Assembly (NCBI GenBank): GCA_964612075.1
Contig: CAZTFC010000005.1
Coordinates: 11,344-75,343 of the forward strand
Origin: UBA2219 sp964612075
GTDB taxonomy: Bacteria; Desulfobacterota; Deferrimicrobia; Deferrimicrobiales; Deferrimicrobiaceae
DNA length: 64,000 nucleotides
Direction: 5' to 3'
Shown one piece after another: positions 1-6,918 of this stretch. A program made the translations under genes and the position numbers. The notes beneath the pieces were generated by a model. That model was not told the DNA's origin. It ran no database searches and saw only the letters and a list, made by a program, of their open reading frames with translations. Numbering within the stretch: the first letter of the stretch is position 1; each line of letters begins with the position of its first letter.

Positions 1-963
1 CTCGACGACGCCCTCCAGGCGGGAAAGGAGCGTTTCCGCCCGCTCCCGCTCCAGGTCGAACCGGACCCCTCCGGGGCGGACCAGCCCCCGGCCGAACCGG
101 TTGCCGCACAGAAGCGCCGTCAGGTTCAGCGCGTCCCCGCGGATCCGCCCGCAGTAGGAGGCGGTGGGAAGGAACCCGACGTCGCCGGCCAGCGCCCCGA
201 GGTCCCCGATGTGGCAGGCGATGCGCTCCAGCTCCAGCGCCACGGCGCGGATCGCCCGGGCGCGGGCCGGAACTTCCGCGCCGGAGAGCGCCTCGACGGC
301 GTGGCTATAGGCGGTCGCGTGGCCGATCGACGTGTCGCCCGCGAGCGTTTCCATGTAATGGATCGTCCTCGGCGACGGCCCCCCGGCCAACGCCCTCTCT
401 ATGCCGCGATGCTGGTACCCGAGGGAGATCTCCAGGTGGTAGACGTTCTCCCCGTGGCACTGGAACCGGAAATGGCCGGGCTCGATGACGCCCGCGTGCA
501 CGGGGCCCACCGCGACTTCGTGGATCTCCTCCCCCTCGATGCGGAAGAACTCCGCGTCCCCGACGACGATGTCCCCGTCCCGGCGCCACGGGTCCGGCGC
601 CGGGCGAAGCGGCCGCTGGAAGCGGACCGGCTTGAGCCAGGGATGCCCCTCCGGCCGGACGCCCCACTGCTCGGCGATCTCCCGCTCGAACCAGTGCGCC
701 TGCGGGCAATCGGGCGTGAGGGCGGCATAGGAGCCGGACACTTCCGTCGAGACCGCCGAAAGCGTCCCCGCGCCGTCGCGCGCCAGGACCGCGACCAGGC
801 GCACGGCGTCCCCCGCCGGCATCCCGAAGAGGGCGCACAGGCGGGAGCCGCCCGCCACGCCATCCGCCACGTACGACCGGAACGCGGACGCGGAAAGCAC
901 CGGGACCTCGTCGAACGGCGCAGGCTCGGCGTTCCTGAGCGGAAGCGCGCGCATCGGGCTCAT
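1..963 (-). CDS. HycE/HyfG-like (NuoCD-type) large subunit, partial, no L1 cysteines
   Basis: The first 321 codons are present; the C-terminus lies beyond the left edge. Residues to about 110 form a NuoC-like domain (HWFEREIAEQWGV, then GHPWLKP). The NuoD/HycE-like part follows, with GPVHAGVIEPGHFRF, LEISLGYQHRGIE and ELERIACHIGDLG. Where [NiFe] hydrogenases carry the first CxxC (L1), about residues 205-215, this protein reads GDTSIGHATAY and has no cysteine. The ATG at 963 overlaps the TGA of the upstream hyfF-like gene (ATGA), so the two are translationally coupled. Family knowledge: the subunit faces the cytoplasm and sits on the quinone/[NiFe]-site fold of complex I and group 4 hydrogenases. 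The missing L1 motif fits Ehr-type complexes. The C-terminal L2 motif cannot be checked here, and the electron donor is unknown. Confidence 0.88.
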   Translation of the reverse strand, partial: MSPMRALPLRNAEPAPFDEVPVLSASAFRSYVADGVAGGSRLCALFGMPAGDAVRLVAVLARDGAGTLSAVSTEVSGSYAALTPDCPQAHWFEREIAEQWGVRPEGHPWLKPVRFQRPLRPAPDPWRRDGDIVVGDAEFFRIEGEEIHEVAVGPVHAGVIEPGHFRFQCHGENVYHLEISLGYQHRGIERALAGGPSPRTIHYMETLAGDTSIGHATAYSHAVEALSGAEVPARARAIRAVALELERIACHIGDLGALAGDVGFLPTASYCGRIRGDALNLTALLCGNRFGRGLVRPGGVRFDLERERAETLLSRLEGVVE

Positions 964-2441
964 GCCCCGCCCTCGACGATCGCGGCCGCCCTCTCGATGA
1001 ACCGCCAGAGGCCGGGCGGCATCCACAGCCCCAGGAGCAGGAGCGCCGCCAGCGGGAAGACGACGAGCGACCACTCCAGCGCCCCGGGCCCGCCCGGCGG
1101 GGGCTCGACGGACGGGTTCCCCCAGACGACGCTCGTGACGTGCCGCAGCGCCCCGACGAACACCACGGCGGTCCCCGCGAGGAACAGGATCGCGGCCGTG
1201 ACGGCCCCCGTCCCCAGGCTCGCGCGCAGGAGCTGGAACTCGCTCATGAAGATGGCGAATGGCGCCACGCCGATCAGCGCCAGCATGGACACGAAGAATC
1301 CTCCGCCCCAGAGCCGGGACGCGCGCAGCGCCCCCGTCATGCCGGTCATGTCGTTGCTGCCGTACATCTGCCCCAGCCGCCCGGCGGTGAAGAAAGCGAC
1401 CGTCTTGGTAAGGGAATGGTTCAGCATGTGGAAGAGCGCGGCCAGCGTCCCCAGCCCGCCGATCCCCACGCCGAGCGCGATGATCCCCAGGTGCTCCACG
1501 CTGTGATACGCGAGCATCCGCTTCGCGTCGTGCTGGAACAGGATGAACGCGGAGGCCACGAGGATGGAGACGAGCCCGAACAGCGTCAGGATCTCCCTGC
1601 TCCATCCCGAACCGCCCGTCGCCGCCTCCAGGATGGGCACGAAGCGCAGGACGCAATACAGCGCGGCGTTCAGCAGGATGCCGGAGAACACCGCCGACAC
1701 CGGGGCCGGGGCCTGGCTGTGCGCGTCGGGCAGCCAGTTGTGCATCGGCGCCAGCCCCGCCTTGGTGCCGTAGCCGACCATCAGGAACAGGAAGCCCGCC
1801 TTCAGCAGCCGCGGGTCGAGCAGGGCGGCCGAACCCGCAAGCCGCGTCCAGAGCAGCGTTTCCGCGGGAGGGAGCTGCGCCGGGGCGGCCGCGGCGCCCA
1901 CGAGGATCGTTCCGATGAAGGCGAACGCCACGCCCACCGAGCACATGATCAGGTATTTCCACATCGCCTCGAGCGCCGTGGGGCTGACCGGGATGCAGAT
2001 GAGGAACGCGGTGAGCAGCGTGGTGGCCTCGATGCCGACCCACAGGATGCCCAGGTTGTTCGACGCCAGAACGAGGATCATCGACCAGAGCGCCCCGAAC
2101 CACAGGGCGCCGAACCGCCGCGCCACGCGGATCGTGAAATGGGCCGCGGCCGGCTCCTGCCGGAAATAGCCAGGGGCGAACAGGGAGCTTAAAAGATAGA
2201 CCGTCACCAGGACCGCAAGGTGCCAGGCCGACAGCTCGTCCAGGAAGAGCCACCCGGCGGCGGCATGGACCGTGCCGACGCGGAGCACCGCGGCGACCGC
2301 CGCGGCCGCCGCGGCGGCGGTCGCCAGCACCCCGGCGCAGACGAAGCGGAGCACAGCGCGCGGCGAGCCGGGGAGCAGGCTTCCGGCCGCGCCCGCGGCC
2401 GGAATCGCAAGGAGGATCCAGAGAAGGAGGCCGTCGTCCAT
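960..2441 (-). CDS. HyfF-like proton-translocating membrane subunit (NuoL/M/N family)
   Basis: This 493-residue polytopic membrane protein belongs to the Mrp-antiporter/NuoN superfamily. The ion-path residues expected for the family are visible: Glu in LWVGIEATTLLTAF, Lys in GYGTKAGLAPMHNWLPDAHS, the KRMLAYHSVEHLGII helix with its His, and Lys in NHSLTKTVAFF. It is the second antiporter-like subunit of the complex, beside the longer HyfB-like one. It starts one base after the hyfE-like gene ends and overlaps the HycE-like subunit by ATGA. The inferred role is proton or sodium translocation in the inner membrane, driven by the soluble arm. The family is clear, but the symbol is withheld because the complex is probably not a true hydrogenase-4. 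Confidence 0.9.
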   Translation of the reverse strand: MDDGLLLWILLAIPAAGAAGSLLPGSPRAVLRFVCAGVLATAAAAAAAVAAVLRVGTVHAAAGWLFLDELSAWHLAVLVTVYLLSSLFAPGYFRQEPAAAHFTIRVARRFGALWFGALWSMILVLASNNLGILWVGIEATTLLTAFLICIPVSPTALEAMWKYLIMCSVGVAFAFIGTILVGAAAAPAQLPPAETLLWTRLAGSAALLDPRLLKAGFLFLMVGYGTKAGLAPMHNWLPDAHSQAPAPVSAVFSGILLNAALYCVLRFVPILEAATGGSGWSREILTLFGLVSILVASAFILFQHDAKRMLAYHSVEHLGIIALGVGIGGLGTLAALFHMLNHSLTKTVAFFTAGRLGQMYGSNDMTGMTGALRASRLWGGGFFVSMLALIGVAPFAIFMSEFQLLRASLGTGAVTAAILFLAGTAVVFVGALRHVTSVVWGNPSVEPPPGGPGALEWSLVVFPLAALLLLGLWMPPGLWRFIERAAAIVEGGA

Positions 2442-2442
2442 T

Positions 2443-3087
2443 TCAGCCTTTCAGCGAGTCCAGTTGATCGACGTCGATGTGGTCGAACTCCCGGCGGATC
2501 TGGTACGTCGCGATGCCCATGACGAACACGGCGACGAAGGCGTCCAGCAGCACGCCGAGCTCCACGAGCATCGGGATCTCCACGACCATCCAGATCCCCA
2601 GGACGTAGATCCCGTTCTCCATCACTAGGTACCCCAGGACCTGGCTGACCGCCTTCCTCCGGCTGACGATCAGGAACAGCCCCACCAGGATGGTGAAGAC
2701 GGCCGCCGGCCCGGCCAGCGGAGGCAGCGCCGGGTGGGACAGGCGCAGGCGCGAGCTCAGCCAGATGGACGCGAGGATGGCGAAGACGCCGAACAGGAGC
2801 GACGCGGTGTAGCCGACGTAGGGCTCCACCTCCCGGCGGACGTCGGCGGTTTCCATCGTCCTCGAAAGGAAATACGGGAAGACCATCCCCCGGACCACCA
2901 CGCCCCCCACGATCAGGATCGCGATCCGGAGGTCGGGGGCGCCGGGCACCGCCAGCAGGGGAAGCGCCCCCAGCATGATCCCCTGCGCGGCGACGATGCG
3001 GACCCATACCTTTAGCCGCCCCGAGGCCAGCAGCGCCAGGTCGGCCAGGATCAGGGCGATCATCAGCGCGTCGGTCCAGGATGCCAT
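2443..3087 (-). CDS. HyfE-like membrane subunit
   Basis: This 214-residue hydrophobic protein matches hydrogenase-4 component E in length and order. HyfE looks like NuoK joined to an extra membrane region. Several membrane helices are visible, including LILADLALLASG near the N-terminus, VLGYLVMENGIYVLGIWMV with a membrane Glu in the NuoK-like part, and LGVLLDAFVAVFVMGIA. The polar tail IRREFDHIDVDQLDSLKG is typical of the family. It lies between the hyfC-like and hyfF-like genes with gaps of four bases and one base. HyfE is found in hydrogenase-4, formate-hydrogenlyase-2 and Ehr-type complexes, and is absent from ordinary complex I, which helps classify this cluster. Confidence 0.88.
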   Translation of the reverse strand: MASWTDALMIALILADLALLASGRLKVWVRIVAAQGIMLGALPLLAVPGAPDLRIAILIVGGVVVRGMVFPYFLSRTMETADVRREVEPYVGYTASLLFGVFAILASIWLSSRLRLSHPALPPLAGPAAVFTILVGLFLIVSRRKAVSQVLGYLVMENGIYVLGIWMVVEIPMLVELGVLLDAFVAVFVMGIATYQIRREFDHIDVDQLDSLKG

Positions 3088-3091
3088 TCCA

Positions 3092-4015
3092 TCACCTCCA
3101 CGCCAGGATCAGGGCCAGCCCGGCGAGCACCAGGGCGGCCGCCAGCAGGTGCGGTACGCGCAGCAGGCGCAGGCGCGCCATGCCCGACTCGACCAGGCCG
3201 GTCGCGACGGCCAGGCCGAACATGCCGGCCGTCGCCGCGCCCAGGTCCACAAGCGGCGATCCGGTGCGCACCGGCAACAGGATCCCCACGATGAGGGCGC
3301 CCAGGACCCACATCTTGAGCGCCGCGGCGTACGTGATCATCGCGAAGTCGGGCCCGCCGTGGTCCAGGACCATCACCTCGTGGATCATGGTGAGCTCGAG
3401 ATGGGTGTCGGGATCGTCGACGGGGATGCGGGCGTTCTCGGCCAGGAAGACGATGCAGAGCGCCGCGACCGCGAGGTAGATCTCCGGGCCGCCGCCCAGG
3501 AGCGCGATGTAGCCGACGGCCCCGTAGACCTCCGAAAGCGACTGCCCCGAGGCCTGGCTCAGCAGGGCCGCAAGAGCCAGAAGGAGCGCGGGCTCCGCCA
3601 GCGCCGAGAACTGGACCTCGCGGCTGGCGCCCATCCCCTCGAACGCGGAGCCGGTGTCCAGGGCCGCAAGGACGGTGAAAAAACGCATCAGCCCCAGGCA
3701 GTACGCCAGGAGGACCAGGTCGCCCGCGAACGAAAGCGGCGCCGGCGCTCCCCCCAGGGGGACGATCGCGAGGGCCCCCAGGACCGCCGACAGCCCGACC
3801 ACCGGGCCGGCCCGGAACACCAGGGTCGTGGTCCGGCTGTACACCGCCCCTTTCCGCAAGAGCTTCGCGATGTCGCGGTACGGCTGCAGGAAAGGCTGGC
3901 CGCGCCGCCCGGCGACCAGCGCCTTCGTCTTGTTGATGACCCCGAACAGCAGCGGCGACAGCGCCAGGGCGAGGGCGAAACCCGCGATCGATGTGAGGAA
4001 GCGTTCCGCCGCCAT
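3092..4015 (-). CDS. HyfC/HycD-like membrane anchor subunit (NuoH family)
   Basis: This 307-residue, multi-helix protein is of the NuoH/HycD/HyfC family, which links the soluble electron-transfer arm to the membrane arm. Diagnostic stretches are QPFLQPYRDIAKLLRKGAV after the first helix and the acidic loop ENARIPVDDPDTHLELTMIHE, which in NuoH contributes to the quinone/E-channel region. Length is normal for the family. The gap to the upstream hyfB-like gene is three bases and to hyfE four. The conserved carboxylates suggest that energy coupling, and perhaps quinone interaction, is kept even though the large subunit lacks the first [NiFe] ligands. Confidence 0.9.
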   Translation of the reverse strand: MAAERFLTSIAGFALALALSPLLFGVINKTKALVAGRRGQPFLQPYRDIAKLLRKGAVYSRTTTLVFRAGPVVGLSAVLGALAIVPLGGAPAPLSFAGDLVLLAYCLGLMRFFTVLAALDTGSAFEGMGASREVQFSALAEPALLLALAALLSQASGQSLSEVYGAVGYIALLGGGPEIYLAVAALCIVFLAENARIPVDDPDTHLELTMIHEVMVLDHGGPDFAMITYAAALKMWVLGALIVGILLPVRTGSPLVDLGAATAGMFGLAVATGLVESGMARLRLLRVPHLLAAALVLAGLALILAWR

Positions 4016-4018
4016 GTG

Positions 4019-6013
4019 TCAGCCGAGCCTCCAAAGAAGCAGCGCCAGGAGGGCCAGCACCACGTAGAGCACGTAGACCTGGATCCTTCCGTGCTGGATC
4101 CCCCGGACGCGGGACAGCAGGCTGCCGACGCCGGCGAACGCCGGCCGCCAGAAGTTCTCCTTGAACACGTCGGGGGTATGGGTGGCGAACCCGGCCTCCG
4201 AGGGAAGCAGCCCCGCGGGGCGGGTGAATTCGCGCCGCGACATGCGAAGGAACCGGAACATCCGGACGATCGGCTGGGCGAACGACGAGGCCGTGTACTG
4301 CATCCTCGGCGTGGGCCGGGAGTAGCCGCAGTCCCACGTTCCCCCCACCTCCACCCTTCGGCCGGCGAGCAGCAGGCGGCGCAGGCCGGCCAGCGCGCCC
4401 GCCAGCAGCAGGAACCCCAGGCCGAAGCCCGTGACGAAGCGCAGCGACGCCGCGCCGGCGCGAAGGCCGTCGGCGATCTCCGCCTCGGGGATCGCGGCCG
4501 CCGAGGCGATCACGTCGCCCATCCCGCCGACCAGCAGGGGGCCGGCGAGCCCGCAAAGGACGCAGGCCGCGGCGAGGATCGCCATGGACGCGCGCATCGG
4601 CGCGCCGCATTCGCGCGCCGGCCGGGATTCCTCCTCCCTGGGCTCGCCGAGGAAGACGATCCCGAAGGCCTTGGCGAAGCATGCGGCGGCCAGCCCCCCG
4701 ATGAGGGCCAGCCCCCCGATGACCAGCAGCCCGGGGACCGACAGGAAGGACGACACGGAGGAGGACGACCTGTAGGACGCCAGGTAGATCAGGAACTCGC
4801 TGACGAAGCCGTTTAAGGGCGGCAGTCCGCAGATGGCGGCCGAACCGATCAGGAAGGACGCGGCGGTCCACTTCATGCCGCGCGCCAGGCCGCCGAGCCG
4901 GTCGATATCGAGGGTGTGCGCCGCGTGCTGCACCGCCCCCGCCCCCAGGAAGAGGAGCCCCTTGAACAGCGCGTGGTTGGCCACGTGGAGCAGACATCCG
5001 GCGTACGCCAGGGCGGCGACCGGGCCGTTCCCCGCGCTGCGCCCAAGGAGGCCCATGCCGAGCCCCAGGGTGATGATCCCGATGTTCTCCACGCTGTGAT
5101 AGGCCAGGAGGCGCTTCAGGTCGTGCTGGGCCAGGGCGAACAGCACGCCCAGCACCCCCGATAGCAGCCCCATGGCGACCAGCGTCCAGCCCCACCAGGT
5201 CTCGGGCGTGCCGAGGAAGGTCAGGACCCGGAGCAGACCGTAGATCCCGGTCTTGATCATCATCCCGGACATGAGCGCCGACACGTGCGAAGGGGCCGCC
5301 GGATGCGCCTCCGGAAGCCAGATGTGCATGGGCATCAGCCCCGCCTTGGTCCCGAAGCCGACAAGCGCCAGCAGGAAGGCGACACCGAGCGTCGCGGAGC
5401 CCGAACCGGCGAACCCCGTGTAGTCGGAGAATTCGAGCGACCCGGACGGCCCCGCCATCAGCACGAAAAGCGCCAGCAGGCAGACGGTGCCCAGCTGGGT
5501 GGCGACCATGTAGGTCCATCCCGCCTTCCGGACTTCCGGCCGCTCGCTCTCGAACATGACCAGGAAGTAGGACGAAAGCGACATGGCTTCCCACGCGATG
5601 AGGAACAGCAGGGCGTTGCGCGCCAGGCAGACCATCGCCATGCTGGCCACGAGGAGGTTGAAGAAGAGCCAGGAGGGGCCGGTGCCCTTCCTGCCGTCCC
5701 AGGCCGCGAGGTACCGGGCGCCAAAGAGCGCGCAGACCGCCGAGATCCCGAAGACGAGCAGGAGGAAGAACGAGGTCAGCCCGTCGGCCGCGACCGTGAA
5801 CGAGCCCCCGAGCGGCGCGTTCCAGGGAAGCGTCCACGAAGGGCCGGGGCCGCCGGCGGCGAGCAGGAGCAGCGCGCCCGCGAAGCCCGCGGCGCAGGAT
5901 GCGACGCAGGAGCCGGCCCCCACGGCGTTGACGAGGCCGCACCTCTTCCACGGGAGCAGCGAAGCCAGCCCCCCGGCCAGCAGCAGCATCGGCGCAAGGA
6001 GGACGAGCGTCAC
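4019..6013 (-). CDS. HyfB-like proton-translocating membrane subunit (NuoL family)
   Basis: This 664-residue antiporter-like subunit has about 16 predicted membrane helices. Ion-path residues are visible: Glu in LIAWEAMSLSSYFL, Lys in GFGTKAGLMPMHIWLPEAHP, the HDLKRLLAYHSVENIGII helix, and Lys in NHALFKGLLFLGAG. After the core comes a hydrophilic stretch (WDCGYSRPTPRMQYTASSFAQP) and a final helix, as in HyfB and HycC. It overlaps the upstream HTH-EIIA gene by four bases, so the regulator and complex are probably co-translated. Role by family: ion pumping in the inner membrane. It is the first structural gene of the operon. Confidence 0.92.
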   Translation of the reverse strand: MTLVLLAPMLLLAGGLASLLPWKRCGLVNAVGAGSCVASCAAGFAGALLLLAAGGPGPSWTLPWNAPLGGSFTVAADGLTSFFLLLVFGISAVCALFGARYLAAWDGRKGTGPSWLFFNLLVASMAMVCLARNALLFLIAWEAMSLSSYFLVMFESERPEVRKAGWTYMVATQLGTVCLLALFVLMAGPSGSLEFSDYTGFAGSGSATLGVAFLLALVGFGTKAGLMPMHIWLPEAHPAAPSHVSALMSGMMIKTGIYGLLRVLTFLGTPETWWGWTLVAMGLLSGVLGVLFALAQHDLKRLLAYHSVENIGIITLGLGMGLLGRSAGNGPVAALAYAGCLLHVANHALFKGLLFLGAGAVQHAAHTLDIDRLGGLARGMKWTAASFLIGSAAICGLPPLNGFVSEFLIYLASYRSSSSVSSFLSVPGLLVIGGLALIGGLAAACFAKAFGIVFLGEPREEESRPARECGAPMRASMAILAAACVLCGLAGPLLVGGMGDVIASAAAIPEAEIADGLRAGAASLRFVTGFGLGFLLLAGALAGLRRLLLAGRRVEVGGTWDCGYSRPTPRMQYTASSFAQPIVRMFRFLRMSRREFTRPAGLLPSEAGFATHTPDVFKENFWRPAFAGVGSLLSRVRGIQHGRIQVYVLYVVLALLALLLWRLG

Positions 6014-6708
6014 GGTTCCCCCGGCAGGACCGCCTTTTCCAGGCGGGACAGCTCGGAAAGGATCGCGGGACGAAGGGGGACTTCATGGAGGAAAGAGGTC
6101 AGCGAGTCTTCCCGGAGCAGCCGGACCAGCCGGGCCAGCGTCCGGAGATGCTCCTGCAGCGTCATCAGGAGCAGGAGGAACACGATCGAGACCTTCTCCC
6201 CGTCGACGTATCCGAAATCCACGGGGTGCTCCAGGAAAAAGAGCCCGATGCACGACGGGATGTCCGATCGGGGCGCCCACATCGGCACGACCGGGTGGGG
6301 CGCGGCGATGCCTTTGCCGATGCCGCTCGAGCAGAGCGACTCCCGCTCCCAGATCGCCTTGAAAAGCGCGGGGCGCACGGGCGCCGGCACGCAGGGGGTC
6401 TCCTCGACGACCTCCCGCAGGACCTCGTGGGGGCTGTCGCCCGCGATCCGGTAATGGATCCCGCCGATGTCGATCAGCTCTCGGATCGACGCGCCGCGGG
6501 GCGGGGGCGAAAAGCGGGGGGAGGCGGCCACGCCCGAGGGAAGGAGGTCCGCCAGGCTCTCGACCGGAAAACGCCACTGCCCGCCGACGCGGATCCCTTT
6601 CATCTCTCCCCGCCAGAGCATGCGCCGGACGGTCTTTTCGGAGACCCGCAGCTCGCGCGCGACTTCCTGGATGGACATCATGGGACACAAATGTACAAGT
6701 TTTGCCAT
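6010..6708 (-). CDS. Excisionase-type HTH fused to PTS EIIA (PtsN-like) domain, putative regulator of the Hyf/Ehr operon
   Basis: Residues 11-55 form an excisionase/MerR-like DNA-binding module (MSIQEVARELRVSEKTVRRML, then GGQWRFPVESLADLL). Residues 75-225 form a fructose/Ntr-type EIIA domain with the phosphorylatable His at about 138 in GKGIAAPHP. No EI, HPr, EIIB or EIIC gene is nearby, so a regulatory role is more likely than sugar uptake. The gene overlaps hyfB by four bases and leads the operon. The start is uncertain: ATG at 6708 gives 232 aa, but ATGs at 6681 and 6678 sit just before the HTH, and a promoter-like element lies inside the longer N-terminus. I infer that phosphorylation adjusts expression or activity of the complex. 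Confidence 0.82.
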   Translation of the reverse strand: MAKLVHLCPMMSIQEVARELRVSEKTVRRMLWRGEMKGIRVGGQWRFPVESLADLLPSGVAASPRFSPPPRGASIRELIDIGGIHYRIAGDSPHEVLREVVEETPCVPAPVRPALFKAIWERESLCSSGIGKGIAAPHPVVPMWAPRSDIPSCIGLFFLEHPVDFGYVDGEKVSIVFLLLLMTLQEHLRTLARLVRLLREDSLTSFLHEVPLRPAILSELSRLEKAVLPGEP

Positions 6709-6718
6709 GAAAGGTCAA
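6690..6718 (-). promoter_or_regulatory. Candidate sigma70-type promoter for the HTH-EIIA/Hyf operon
   Basis: On the minus strand TTGACC (6718-6713) and TACATT (6695-6690) are separated by exactly 17 bases, a good sigma70 spacing. The expected transcription start would fall almost on the ATG at 6681, so if the element is used the mRNA would be leaderless or nearly so and the regulator would start at 6681 or 6678. This rests on sequence match only. Confidence 0.4.
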
Positions 6719-6792
6719 CATGCGGCGTTCATCCGACGGAAGCCCGCGCCGGAAAACTCCTCTTCCGGCTTTTTTCCGAATGCCGCTAAATC

Positions 6793-6811
6793 GATGATGA
6801 TAATCATTCAA
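6793..6811 (+). promoter_or_regulatory. Fur-box-like operator upstream of the TonB receptors
   Basis: GATGATGATAATCATTCAA matches the classical 19-base Fur consensus at 15 of 19 positions, including the uninterrupted core TGATAATCATT. It lies about 110 bases upstream of the first TonB-receptor gene and about 85 bases upstream of the divergent HTH-EIIA operon. This is the AT-richest patch of the region. Iron-dependent repression of the receptor operon is the natural reading; control of the divergent operon is less likely. Confidence 0.6.
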
Positions 6812-6918
6812 GAATTCTCCATTGAAAACCGATAGGAATAGCGCTCGATACGGAAATCGCGATCGTATCGGCCGCACTTTCAGGCGCCGGGCGAATCCGC
6901 CGGAACATGAGGAAAGAG

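Noticed and set aside
1..6013. Functional hydrogenase-4 or formate hydrogenlyase
   Set aside because: The large subunit lacks the L1 cysteines and no hyp maturation gene is in the window.
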